A stretch of DNA of 64,000 bases, taken from NCBI GenBank assembly GCA_036169595.1, contig CM069765.1, positions 2,221,001 to 2,285,000 on the forward strand, read 5' to 3'. Shown piece after piece: positions 53,232 through 64,000 of the stretch; positions within the stretch are counted from its first letter, which is position 1; every line of letters starts with the position of its first letter. The DNA comes from Dictyostelium firmibasis (lineage: Eukaryota > Evosea > Eumycetozoa > Dictyosteliales > Dictyosteliaceae). Position numbers and translations under genes: made by a program. Under the pieces are notes generated by a model. It saw only the letters and a list, made by a program, of their open reading frames with translations, was not told the origin of the DNA and did no database searches.

Positions 53232-56226
53232 TTATTTTTTTGGAGCTGGTTTACCACCTTTATTACCACCTTTACCTTTGAAGTTTGAACGTGGTTTATC
53301 ATCATCATCATCACTGTCGATGTCACCGAATCTCCAAACACCGATTCTCTTTGATTTGGCTTTTTGTTCCTCATCTTGAAGTTGTTGAACAGATGGTAAT
53401 TTTGTTGAACGATCAACATTAACCAAACCATTACGAACCAACTCACCATTGATGGAACCAGATTTATCAGAGAGGAGAACATGTTGAGTACCCTCGATTT
53501 CACGTACGATATCTACACCTACTTTAAGGTCCAAAAGTTCCTTTTCCATGAAATCCATAGCATCATTATAAATGTCATCATTGGAAGGATTCTTACAGGA
53601 AGCCAACTTAACCAAAGTTACCAAAGTTGGTAATGTTTGTAATTTATGATTGATATTTCTGATACGAGTACTTGATTGAGATTGTGGGAAAGATTCACGT
53701 TCACCCAAATCAACAAGAGAAACTTGAATTTTACCATCAGCAATCGAGGTAATCTTTGAACGATGCCATTTATTATCGTGCTCTGATTTGAATTTTACGA
53801 CATCACCAACCTTTGGCATTGCGACAATGGTTGATTCTTCATTGTTGATTTCCAATGAAGCTAATTGAGATTCGATGTCTTTAGTTTTGTTATTAACGAA
53901 TTGAATGTAAACCTCCGATGGTGAAACGATTGCTCTAATGAGGGCTTCACCAGTTTCAGTTTTTTGTTGTTGTTTCTTCTCCTCTTCAGCAGCAGCCTTT
54001 TGTTTGGCTACACGTTGTTCCTCCTCTGGATCATAGTTTTTCCAAATGTTAAGACGTGAGGCTTTGGCTTTGTTTTCTGCGTCTTCAAATCTTTCGAAAT
54101 CATTGAGACGATTCATTGGATCATAGATAGAAGCAAAACCCATCTCTACGAGTGATAAAGCAAAACTCTTATTACCAATAATTAAAGTACCAATAAAGTT
54201 ACCACCTTTATCAACATCCTCTATTTGAATGTGTACATCATGTTGATGAAGATGTTCACGTGAAAAACCTAATGCTTGATTGGAGAGTTCTTCATTCTCT
54301 TCACGACGTGGTGCTCTAATACCACTCATAGTCAAATTGATCATACATGACTCCTTTTCAATGAAAAGTTTAACTCTTTGTGCAGAAAAGACATAGTCTA
54401 CTACTGCTGGTAAAACGATACCACGAATGTGTGGTAAAATTTTTTGTGCTTTTGCTTTGAGGTTCTTATCGTCAGAGGAAACATCGTTTACATTGAAACT
54501 TGGTGCACTATCTTTGTTGGAGTAAAGACCGGCATGTTTCTTCTTTGCTTTATTCTCAGCAGTAATCAATGCCTCATAGTCGATGGCACGATTATCGGCA
54601 CCCTTATGTTCGGTTAAACGAGCGAGACCTGCCTCTACCAAACCTAATGAAACATTACCTTTACCTAAAAATACACTATAGTATGGTTTCTCTGGAAGAT
54701 TGCTAGCGGCAATGGCTGGACGAATAAACTCTAATTTGGCAACAACTTTTTGACCAATTAATCTCTTTCTTAACCATTCCTTAGCTTCATATGCATAATA
54801 TCTTTCAAATTTACTATCCTTATCTTCTTTATCTGATGGTCTAGTGAACATTGGAACTCTAATGCTTGCTAAGGTTACTTTGTATTCTTTTTTATTCTCA
54901 TCACTTAATACACCAATTGTACCATTGTTACCAATGTCAACAACTTTACCATCGATTTCTTTTGGATATGGTTCATTTGAGGAGGAAGAGTTAGAAGCGG
55001 AACCAGAGGAGTTAGTGGTGGCTTGATTCCAAACTCTTAAACCTTGACCTTTTGCTGTCTCTTCTGATTGTTTCAATAACATTTGATCAGGAGCACTACG
55101 AGTAGCACCACTCCATGGAACATAAGTACCTAAACCATTCTTTAAAAGTTCACAAGCAACATCTCTTTCAGCACATTTTACTGTACCAAAAAGGTTACCT
55201 TGTTTATCGAATGTATCCAATGTCAATTTAACATCTCTATGTAATAAATTCTTTGAGATGAATAATTCGGCATCTAAAGCGAATGGCTCTGGTTGCATTT
55301 GATTGTTGTTATCTTTTTTGTAACCTGGACATTGAACACCAGATAATTGAACCAAGAATGTATGAAATGATGGTGTAATGGTAACTCTGTAACTTGCTGC
55401 ATTTCTAATTTGTTCAACTACTGCTGTCAATGTTTTACCCTTTAATTTATTAAATAAATCAAATGAATTGATAGTATGAATTGGACGAATAGAATTATTA
55501 ATTGCAATTGGATTCTTATTATGAATACCTAATTCTTTTGAAATTGCTTCACTTTCTAATTGAATTAAATTTAAATATTCACTTTTTTTTTTTTTTTATC
55601 AAAAATTAAATAAAAAAAAAGAATATATAATTAATAATCAATCATTTTAGTTATTTTTTTTATTTTTTTTTTTTTTACATACGGTTTTTTATTTTCCTTA
55701 CCAGTTGTTGATCTATATAATGATGCCCAACCAGCTTCAATCATTTGTTTATTTAAACTGTTTTCTAAATCATCAACAAGATAAACTGAAATGAATTTTT
55801 TACCAGTTGGTGCAGTATAATCTGTAAAGAATTGAACTTTCTTACCAATACATTTTGATCTTAAAAATTCACGACTTTCCCATGCAAATGGCTATAAATA
55901 TAAATGAAAATTGAAGGAATAATAAAGTTAGAAAATATATGAAAAAAAAAAAAAAAATGAAAAAAAAAAACAATACTAAAAAACATTTATTAATATTAAT
56001 TAATATTTACTAAATCTTTTGTTGGTGGTTTATCATTTGAACCATGATAACCTAAACGTGGAACAGTAAGATGTGATAATGAATATTCAACCTTTGGTGG
56101 ATCAGCTGATTTTAAATCTTGAATTACCAATGAATCACCACTATTAACTGCTCTAACAATACCAAATGTTGGTACTTGTGGTTGAATTTGTGATTGAACA
56201 TTGGTAGTGGTTTGTGTATCTGTCAT
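53232..56226 (-). CDS. snd1: SND1 / Tudor-SN, staphylococcal-nuclease-domain protein (924 aa)
   Basis: Three exons: 56226-56011, 55891-55683 and 55581-53232, all in phase. Total 924 aa against about 910 in human SND1. It has tandem SN-like OB-fold domains (VRAVNSGDSLVI; VDYVFSAQRVKLFIEKE; GNFIGTLIIGNKSFALSLVEMG; and others), then a Tudor domain (VGDVVKFKSEHDNKWHRS, VDLGE) embedded in a fifth partial SN domain. The tail is Lys/Gly-rich (KGKGGNKGGKPAPKK). Family roles are RNA binding, cleavage of edited or small RNA, splicing and transcription co-activation. The basic Gly tail could add RNA affinity. Identification is secure. Confidence 0.93.
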
Positions 56227-56503
56227 TTTTCCCTTTTTTTCAATTATTTTTATTATTAACTAGCTCCTTGATGTAAAAATATACCTATTTGAAAAAATAT
56301 AATAAAAAAGTTTTATTTTTGAAAAAAAAAACAAAAAGTTAAACAAATAAAGAATAAAAATAAAATTAAAAAAAAACTTTTTTAAAAAAATAAAAAAAAT
56401 GTTTTTGATGTTAAATTTTTAATTTAAAAAAAAATTAAAAAAATAAAAAAAAAAAAATTCATCAAATTCAATTTGTGTTGTCATCAGTAATTTTCAACTC
56501 AAA

Positions 56504-56550
<47 letters not shown>

Positions 56551-57271
56551 TGAAAAACTAAATGAAAACTATAAAAAAGAAATATTTTAGCTAAAAAAAG
56601 TAAAAGTTTAAAAAAAAAATAACTATTTCTATAATAATAAATTAAAAAAAAAAAAAGGAAGTAAAAATTTTTTTTTTTAATTTTTTTATTTTTTTAAAAC
56701 ACCAACTCTAATTCAATAAAAAATACCAAAAACACACACACACAAAATTATTTTTAAAAATGAATTAAATTAATGTGGGATTTTGAAGATAATTAAAATA
56801 TAAAGTATTGAAAATGTAAATATTCTAATTGAATGTGGGCAGGTGAGAGTTAAAAAGACGACTAAAATAATTTTTTGAACCAAAGATAGAAATTTTTCAA
56901 AGCACACACCCACTACTATACCACCATTCAATTATTTATCTATTCAATAAAATTCTTTTAAAATTATAAATTCAATCCAAAATAAAAAAAAATAAAAAAA
57001 AAGTTTAAACTTTAAAAAATTTTTTAGTTATTATTTTCTTCTTTTTAAATTCTTTTTAAAAAATCCAATAACATATAGTACGAAAATATAACAATACATT
57101 ATTTTTTTATTTTTTTTATTTTGTAAAAAAAAAAAAAACATAGTTTAAAATTAAATTGTAATATTAAAAAAAAAAAGTAAAGTTATCATATTCCAATTAT
57201 ATAATTTTTTTTTTTTCTACAAAATAATTAATTATAAAGAAATTAGGAAACAAATAAATAATTTTTAAAAA
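56227..57271. other. divergent intergenic region
   Basis: 1.05 kb with promoters for SND1 (-) and the secreted protein (+). It contains CA-rich pieces (CACACACACAC near 56733; GCACACACCCACTACTATACCACC near 56901-56924) and TGTGGGCAGGTGAG at 56833. Such CA-rich motifs occur in Dictyostelium developmental promoters. Otherwise poly(A)/poly(T). Confidence 0.5.
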
Positions 57272-59425
57272 ATGAAAATTAAAAAATTTTATAATTTTTT
57301 AATTTTAATGTTATTACTTTTATTAGTAATTGATTTTGGTAATTGTTTAAAAGATGGAAGTGACCAAGGGAGTGGTGAAACAACCAAAGTTAAAAAAACA
57401 AGAAAACCAATTTCAAACAGTGACGATAGTATGATTGATGATGTGGCAATTAGGGAAGCTGACAAAGGGTCATCAGCCAGTGGGAGTGACGATAGTTTAG
57501 GAGAGATCGATGGTCACAAGATTATAAAATGTAATGGTACTCAAGAGCTTTCATTTGAAGCTGGTGAAATGAAAAGTTTCTATAGGGAAAGTACGCCAAG
57601 TGTTGATCCATATACCTGTGCTTTGACCGTTCCAACAAAAAATTCCCTCAAAGATGCACTTCTTTCAATTGACAAATGTGAAGAGGAGTTATGTAATAAA
57701 CATAAAATTTCATGTACAGAGATTGAGCTTACCAATGGAGAAGAGGGTTTCAATTATGGAACATTCTCTGTTATGTTAAAACCAGGTAATGTTCCCAATA
57801 CAATCACTAAAGTATCATTGGTTCAAAAGGAGGGTAGTAATGGTCAAATGGTAAGTGATGTTTACATTGCAATTTATGGTAACCAAACTGAAATTCGATA
57901 TGGTTACCATTATGATGGTTATGAGAATGCAAATACCAAATTCAAAAGTTCACGTGTTTCTTCTCAACTCTTTCAATCCTTTACAAATGTTACCATTAAA
58001 TTCACCAAAGAGCATCTATCGTTTTATGCTGCCGGTCAAACCATTGGTCACATCGCAAGTATGTGGAACAAAGAAAAGGTTGCTTCTCCACCCGTTTATT
58101 TCCGTGTAACATATTTACAAAACTCTGAAGTTGGATCCAATGCTATTAAAGCATCTCTACTTCCAGCATCTGCCTATGTAAAAGATTTTAATTTCGTAGC
58201 AGGTCCATGTACTGACAGCGATGAGGAATTAACAAATTGGGGATCACCAAAAGCATATTTAGACTATTACACAAGTAACTGTACATTGTTTCGTCCACAT
58301 TTCATTTTCAATAATACCATGGATCCAGATTGGGAATTAAAGGCAATAGGTGATCCCAGAATGCAAAGTCTACAATTCCCACATATTGGTGATAACATTG
58401 AATTTGGTTTCAATAGTGGTAAGAATACTCTTCGTTTTGTCACTACAAAACCTTTCCCAATTTATAGACATAAGTATTTCATTTTCTGGATCAATGGTGG
58501 TGATAGAGGTGGCCAAAATCTATGGATTGCCGCAACCCATAAGAATCACATTGTTGCAAAGTTAAATGTTAACGACTATGTTATTGGTGGAATTCAAAAG
58601 AATCAATGGTATAAAGTTATCATTGGTATGAATAAATTCCAAACTCAAACATCAAGCCCAAAGAAGAAAGTATTCATCGACGGTATTATGTTTCAACCAA
58701 CATATGATGGATTCATGGATATGACATATTTCGATGATATTATGTTTTCAAATGGTTCAATTTGTATGGAGGCTGGAAATTCTTTATCAATCTATGGCAA
58801 AGGTAATTTCTCTGAAGGTATGGAGTATGATAAATCCATTGGAAATTATGACACCAAAAGTACCGTTAATCAATATAAAAAGAAAAACACAATTGAATAT
58901 CAAATTGTAAAGAAAACTGTACTTCAAGTTAACTTTATGAATGGAAGTATTAGTATCACCGATTACGATGGTCTTCAATTTACAGTCCAGTATATACCAA
59001 ACAATGGTTATATAAGTGGAGGTACAGCAAATGACAATCAAAAAGTTGAAAATGTGGTAAATTCATTACGTTTACAATTGTGTCTAATGCAAGAAGATGG
59101 TATTGCAACTTATCCATGCCTATCCTTATCATCATATGTTGGTGGTAGATTCCCAGCAAATCGTTGGTTCACTTTAAATATCCCTTGGAATGATTTATCT
59201 GTTGATTTTGAAGGTGCCACGTTTGGTGGTTTCCTCATTAAATCTCCAGATGATATGGATCCTGATATTTATCAAGGAAAACTTTACATTAGTCAAATTG
59301 CTGCCACTCATTACAAACCACCACCAGTAGAACATTTATTAGAGGGTTCTTTCTCTTTCAAATTATCTTGGAATTTTAATTTAACTTTATTATCAATCAT
59401 TTCAATCGTTTTATTATTATTTTAA
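57272..59425 (+). CDS. secreted, probably GPI-anchored surface protein, possibly GH16/lectin-like (717 aa)
   Basis: Single exon. An N-terminal signal peptide (FLILMLLLLLVIDFGNC) and a C-terminal hydrophobic tail without cytoplasmic basic residues (LTLLSIISIVLLLF) fit a GPI signal. An acidic, Ser-rich linker covers residues 30-80. There appear to be two or more jelly-roll-like segments: FNYGTFSVMLKPGNVPNTITKVSL and KFTKEHLSFYAAGQTIGHI resemble concanavalin-fold GH16-type strands, but I see no E-x-D-x-x-E catalytic motif. Several N-x-S/T sites and paired Cys support secretion. Likely a non-catalytic carbohydrate-binding or matrix protein; the family is uncertain. Confidence 0.75.
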   Translation: MKIKKFYNFLILMLLLLLVIDFGNCLKDGSDQGSGETTKVKKTRKPISNSDDSMIDDVAIREADKGSSASGSDDSLGEIDGHKIIKCNGTQELSFEAGEMKSFYRESTPSVDPYTCALTVPTKNSLKDALLSIDKCEEELCNKHKISCTEIELTNGEEGFNYGTFSVMLKPGNVPNTITKVSLVQKEGSNGQMVSDVYIAIYGNQTEIRYGYHYDGYENANTKFKSSRVSSQLFQSFTNVTIKFTKEHLSFYAAGQTIGHIASMWNKEKVASPPVYFRVTYLQNSEVGSNAIKASLLPASAYVKDFNFVAGPCTDSDEELTNWGSPKAYLDYYTSNCTLFRPHFIFNNTMDPDWELKAIGDPRMQSLQFPHIGDNIEFGFNSGKNTLRFVTTKPFPIYRHKYFIFWINGGDRGGQNLWIAATHKNHIVAKLNVNDYVIGGIQKNQWYKVIIGMNKFQTQTSSPKKKVFIDGIMFQPTYDGFMDMTYFDDIMFSNGSICMEAGNSLSIYGKGNFSEGMEYDKSIGNYDTKSTVNQYKKKNTIEYQIVKKTVLQVNFMNGSISITDYDGLQFTVQYIPNNGYISGGTANDNQKVENVVNSLRLQLCLMQEDGIATYPCLSLSSYVGGRFPANRWFTLNIPWNDLSVDFEGATFGGFLIKSPDDMDPDIYQGKLYISQIAATHYKPPPVEHLLEGSFSFKLSWNFNLTLLSIISIVLLLF

Positions 59426-59478
59426 AATAAATTAACATCATATTTTTAAAAAAAACTTTGCTTTTATTATATTTTACA

Positions 59479-59511
<33 letters not shown>

Positions 59512-59582
59512 AAAAATTAAATATTAATAAGATTATTTATTTGGTAATTACTAAAAAAAAATAAAATATCAACAGTTATTTA

Positions 59583-62500
59583 TTATATTTCAATTGCATC
59601 TAATTCTGTATCACGTCCAACATTTTTCGCTCTTCTACGTCTATTCTTAAAGGCATCACCAGATGCGATCGTGTTAAGAAGATCATCTACAACTGATTCT
59701 GGAGCAGCCTCCTCACCTTTTTGTTTTCTCTCTTCTGCTAATTGTTTCTTCTTAGCATCTTCTTCTTCTTTTAATTTCTTTGCTGCTTCTCTTTTAGCGA
59801 TCTTTTCAGCTTGAATGGAGAGTTGTTCATTCTCTTTGGTGGCTTTATCATATTGATCCATGAACTTGGTGAACATACCAAAGAATTCACTTGGTTCAGA
59901 CTTTGAATCTTCACCAAACATGGCCAACAACTCTTTGTAATCGGTTTCAATTTGTTGAGATGATGAGGTGATCAAATCGATATCTTCAGAGGTTTGGATG
60001 CAAAATTCTTCAAATTTAACTTTGAATGGATCGACCTCTTCACCAGAGTTAAGGGTTTCGATGGATTTTTGAACTTGTACAAACTCTTTTCTCAAGGTAG
60101 CAACTTCAGCTTGGACTTGTGATAATGAAACACGACCTGCAGATTCTACGTGAGCAAGATCTTGAGCGAAATTGTTGAGAGTTGGGAAATCTTTAATGAC
60201 AACACGAGTGAGATAGTTAACTAATGATAATTTATTATCGGTTGATTTAGTATCGGCAAGTTTTGTGATTGTATTCAATTTGAAACCATATGCATTACCT
60301 CTTGCTGTTCCACCATTAATGAAATTACCAAGGATCAAAATAACCTCTAAAAGTTTTGGAATCTTTTCGCTACCTTTAATTTCTTGGGTACCTTGTTTAA
60401 AATTATCAATGTCGACCTTTAGATCACTCTTTTTGGATTCATAGGCATATTTGAATTTCATTGCTTGAAGACGAGATTTAACTTGTGGTACTGCATGAAT
60501 TTTCATTGAGAATTGTTCGGGTGGACCCAATTTGGTAATGTCTTTTTCCTCACGAAGGAATTCATTGATGTTAGAGATATCATCTTCAGATGGAAGGAAA
60601 CCAATCAAGGCATCGATATGATTTGGTTGGAAGACAGTTTCATCACCCTTGGCAATGGCACCACAGATTTCATCGTAAGATTTACCTTTGAATTGTGAAA
60701 GGAAAATTGAAAGATTTTGAGAGGTCTTTGGATCAATAATAGACACTGGGCCTGTTTTCTTTGGTGCGGTTGATTCTTTCTTTTCAATGACCTTGGCAGC
60801 GAATACACCTTCGATATCTTTGTAATCCAAGTTGATGTCTTTAGAGGTTTCTATATTGAATTTTGAGAAAATTGTACCTTGAATCTTTTTATCGTTCAAA
60901 GAAACCCATTGTAAACCTTTCATCTTGAGTGCTGGAACTGGAACCTCTTTTCTTGGTGGAGCTGCAGCTTTTTTCACACCAAAACCACCTGGTGGTGGTG
61001 GTGGACCTTTACCGAATGGTGGTGGTGGAGGTGGTGGGCCTCCAGCTCCTTTACCTCCTGGTGGTGGTGGTGGAGGTGGTGGGCCTCCAGCTCCTTTGCC
61101 TCCTGGTGGTGGTGGTGGTGGTGGTGGTCCTCCTCCCATCATTGGTGGTGGTGGTGGTGGTGGTGGGCCTCCTCCCATCATTGGTGGTGGTGGTGGTGGT
61201 GGTGGGCCTCCTCCAGTCATTGGTGGTGGAGGTGGTGGGGCAGTGGCTGATGGAGTTACTACAGCAGCTGAATCTGGTTTACCAGTACCTTGAGTCAATT
61301 TCAATTGTTCGACCATTGCTTTCAATTGAGTGATTTCATCATCTTTCTTTTTGGTGATATTAATTTGTTCCTCCAATTGTTTGGTGGTTAACTCTTCGTT
61401 CTTTTTAATGATTTCAACTTTTTCTTTGAGTTCAATCTCTTGAGTTGTGATTTTTTTAGCGAGATCTTGAGCATCTTTTTTGAGTGATTCGATTTGAGAC
61501 TTCAATGGAACTTCTTTGGCCTCTTGTTCACACATGAGTAAAAGGTTTTCCAATGGAAGAATATCCTCATCGATGCCGATATTCTTTTCACGTAAAGAGA
61601 TTTGTTTGATAATTCTAGATGCTAAAACCCAATTTCTAATGCCAACATCATCGTCGATTGGCAAGATTAAGAGATCCTTACTGATTTCTCTCATACAATC
61701 TACCAAACCCTTTGGACGAATACGATCCATCAAGGTCTTTAAAACATCATCAACACTATCCAAATTCAAACCTTTAAACTCTTGGAAACGTTCAGACATC
61801 TCTTTGTTATCCTTTGATTCTTCCTCCTCAAACACAGTGATTTGAGTATCCAATTCTGGAGACTCATCATAAGTGTAATTACTAAGTTTAACTAAAATCT
61901 CCTTAATTCCTAACCAATAGAACTCTTGTCTCAATGCTAAACGTAAATCAATCTCTGCTGGTGTATTTACAATAATATTAATAAATGACAAATAAATTGA
62001 TTTGGTTTTCAATGTTTCTTTGGTTTCGACAACGCCTGGTTTTGATTTTAATGATTCGACAATTGAAATAAATCTTCTTGACTCTTTCTTTTCTTCTTTA
62101 AAATAATTTAATAATTCAATAAGTAATCTTTTTTAATAATAAAATTTTTTTTGAAAAATTTAAATAATAAAAAAAATTTTAAAAGAATTTAATAATTATA
62201 TAAAAAAAGTATCATAAAAAAAAAAAAAAGTTAAAAATTAGTTTTTGTAATTTAAAAATAAAATATTAAATTTTTTTTAAAAAATAACCACTTACTTATG
62301 ACCATTAATTTTTGGTAAAAAACATATTGTATTTAATAAACCAATTGCTAACTCATTAACTTTTTCCTAAAAATTTGTTATTGTTAATTTATATTTTCTT
62401 TTTTTCTTTTTTCTTTTTTCTTTTTTTTTTTTTTCTTTTTTTTTTTTTTATAAAAAAATTACTTACATATTGAGAGCCTAAACATAAAACGATAGTCTTG

Positions 62501-63536
62501 AAAGAATCTTTAATACCAAAAATGTAACCAATACCAACATTATTGTTCATTAAATTTTTAATGCAATTTAAACATTCTAATTGTTTTTGTAAACTTTCTT
62601 CTGTGTGACTATGTTTAATATGGTGATATGGTTGATAATTGAGATGATTACGATTATATGGAATTATTTTTTAATTTTAAAAAATTTGTATTTAATAGTT
62701 TAAATACAAATTATAATTTTTTTTTTTTTTTTTTTTTTTTTTTGAATCAAGAGAAATGAAAAAAAAGAAATTAGTTTTTTTTTTTTTTATAATAAAATAA
62801 AAACTTAATATTATTATGCTGTGAAACAAATTTGGAAATATTTTTTTTTAAAAAAAAATATATAAAATAAAAAAGTATAAAAATTATAAATTTTTATATT
62901 ATTTCATTTAAGTTAATTATAATAATAAACTATAATTAAGATCTTGTTCCTCTTTTTGTAAAAAATGAAAATAAAAATATATATATTCCTTTTTTTTTTT
63001 TTGTTTTTTTTTTGTTTTTTTTAATTTATAAAAAAAAAACAAAAATTTTTTTTTTTGTTATAACCTGCAAATATTGATGCCAGGCATCAAATAATCCAAA
63101 TTTGACAAATCGATGTGGTTGAGAAAAAGAAAAAAAAAATAAAAAAAAAATTCTTTTTTTTTTTTTGCTTTTTTTTAAATATAAATAGATGACTTACTCT
63201 TTTTGTTGTACATATAAACTTAATAATTCAACTAAACGGGTTGTAGCACCTAATTTATGAAATTGATGAATCCAATCTAAACCACGAGAACGTAAGGCTA
63301 CACTAATATTTTTAAGTTCAGCAGCGGATAAACCATCATCAACTCTTGGTGTAACTGGTGACAATGAACCACTAGATGCTGAATGTGATTTTTGAAGACC
63401 ACCTGCTAATTGAATATTCTTTCTAGTGATTTCTTTAATTAAAAGTACAACATATTCATCTGGATGTTTTTCATTTGCTAATTTCTATTTTTATTTGGTT
63501 GTATTATTGTTTTTATTATTTTATTTTATTTTATTT

Positions 63537-63569
<33 letters not shown>

Positions 63570-63996
63570 AAAAAAAAGAAAGAAATTAAATTAATATATA
63601 TAATTAATTGATGGTGGTATTGATAATGATAAATTTATGACTTACATCTCTATGTTGTTCAACTAATTGAATTCTAGTTTCATAAGATAATTTCATCATA
63701 CCTTCTCTAGCTTTTGAATCAGTTGCTAATTGTTCAACCAATTGGGCAAATTTCTTTTGAATTTCATCATACTTTTTCTTTTCTTCATCTTGTTTATCTT
63801 TACCGAAATTGATTGCGGTGATTGAAATTAAAATTTCACATTTTTGTTCACCTTTATTGGTTGCAATGGTCATAGGTACTGAATAATTACATGATTCTCC
63901 CAAAATTAATGATTCTGGTAATTGATAGGTTGTTTTTGATATCTCTTTCTCTGAAAACTGTTTATGATCAATTAATTCAAACTCAAGACCTGGTTT
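59583..63996 (-). CDS. forA: C2-domain formin, probably forA (partial, N-terminus outside window)
   Basis: Five exons, all in phase: 63996-63646, 63484-63198, 62608-62467, 62366-62296 and 62127-59583. Together they give 1131 residues without the N-terminal end. The first exon looks like the C-terminal part of a C2 domain. GBD/FH3 helices follow (LGATTRLVELLSLYVQQ; INGHKLLIELLNYF), then a coiled coil and an FH1 of repeated poly-Pro/Gly units (61240-60970). The FH2 domain comes next (MKGLQWVSLNDKKIQGTIF; the GNFINGGTARGNAYGF signature) and a DAD-like tail VDDLLNTIASGDAFKNRRRR. Formins nucleate and elongate unbranched actin. The N-terminal C2 and a projected length near 1220 aa suit Dictyostelium ForA, a rear-cortex formin. 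The paralogue choice is from memory; formin itself is certain. Confidence 0.85.
62609..63197 (-). other. unusually long formin intron (589 nt)
   Basis: The GTAAGT donor after ...YVQQK-GA and the TAG acceptor before T-CACACAGAAG restore frame to give QQKDHTEESLQ. Most Dictyostelium introns are near 100 nt. It contains a GC-richer island at 63065-63121 that is open for 19 codons, but it does not fit as a cassette exon in phase. Confidence 0.6.
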
Positions 63997-64000
63997 CTAA

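Noticed and set aside
60925-61333. Plus-strand Gly/Pro-rich and Val-rich frames
   Set aside because: Antisense shadows of the formin FH1 poly-proline region.
63065-63121. A formin cassette exon of 19 codons
   Set aside because: Skipping it gives a clean phase-2 junction; including it shifts frame, and no AG acceptor lies directly before it.

Overview
The window looks like nuclear DNA of a Dictyostelium species, most probably D. discoideum. It is extremely A+T rich, with long poly(A)/poly(T) runs between genes. Introns are short (about 65-150 nt) and run GT...AG, and proteins carry long Asn and Gln homopolymers encoded by AAT and CAA. A-rich leaders precede start codons and stops are nearly always TAA. 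Several genes match named Dictyostelium proteins: the RhoGEF/ArfGAP GxcDD, EFL1, SND1, an H2AX-type histone and a C2-domain formin. Species and symbols rest on recall, not on a search.

Layout, left to right. 0-10 kb: the 3' end of an unknown gene, a tiny SLIRP-like RRM protein (-), importin-11 (+), a tRNA-Cys (-) with a repeat copy downstream, and the ribosome-maturation GTPase EFL1 (+). 10-14 kb: a small proline-rich protein (-), then accessory DNA holding a degraded zinc-knuckle fossil, a tRNA-Asn (+) and a cluster of short repeats with pol III-like boxes. 14-23 kb: an unknown 311-aa protein (+), two tandem SDR/epimerase paralogues (-) and the multidomain gxcDD (-). 23-31 kb: a syntaxin-7-like SNARE (-), an ankyrin protein (+), a secreted biotinidase/vanin-type amidase (+) and an Asn-rich ankyrin protein (-). 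31-36.6 kb: a gene-free stretch. 36.6-49 kb: a Ser/Asn-rich possible winged-helix protein (+), a type I membrane protein (+), a FANCE-like protein with poly-Gln (-), the SQ-tailed histone H2A (-) and a giant Asn-rich homeodomain-like protein (-). 51-64 kb: a SARNP/Tho1-like SAP protein (+), an HMG-box protein (-), SND1/Tudor-SN (-), a GPI-anchored secreted protein (+) and a formin, probably forA (-), whose N-terminus lies beyond the window.

The genes do not form one pathway. There is a loose nuclear/RNA/DNA theme (importin-11, SAP protein, HMG box, SND1, H2AX-type histone, FANCE-like, homeodomain-like) and a cytoskeletal/membrane theme (gxcDD, formin, syntaxin).

The most unusual item is the repeat family beside both tRNA genes. 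It has A-box and B-box-like motifs, a short perfect hairpin, A-rich tails and a shared 24-nt end. At both loci it lies downstream of the tRNA gene and in its orientation, which suggests a tRNA-derived SINE-like or TRE-dependent element. Exon joins were inferred by eye from splice sites, phase and family resemblance.
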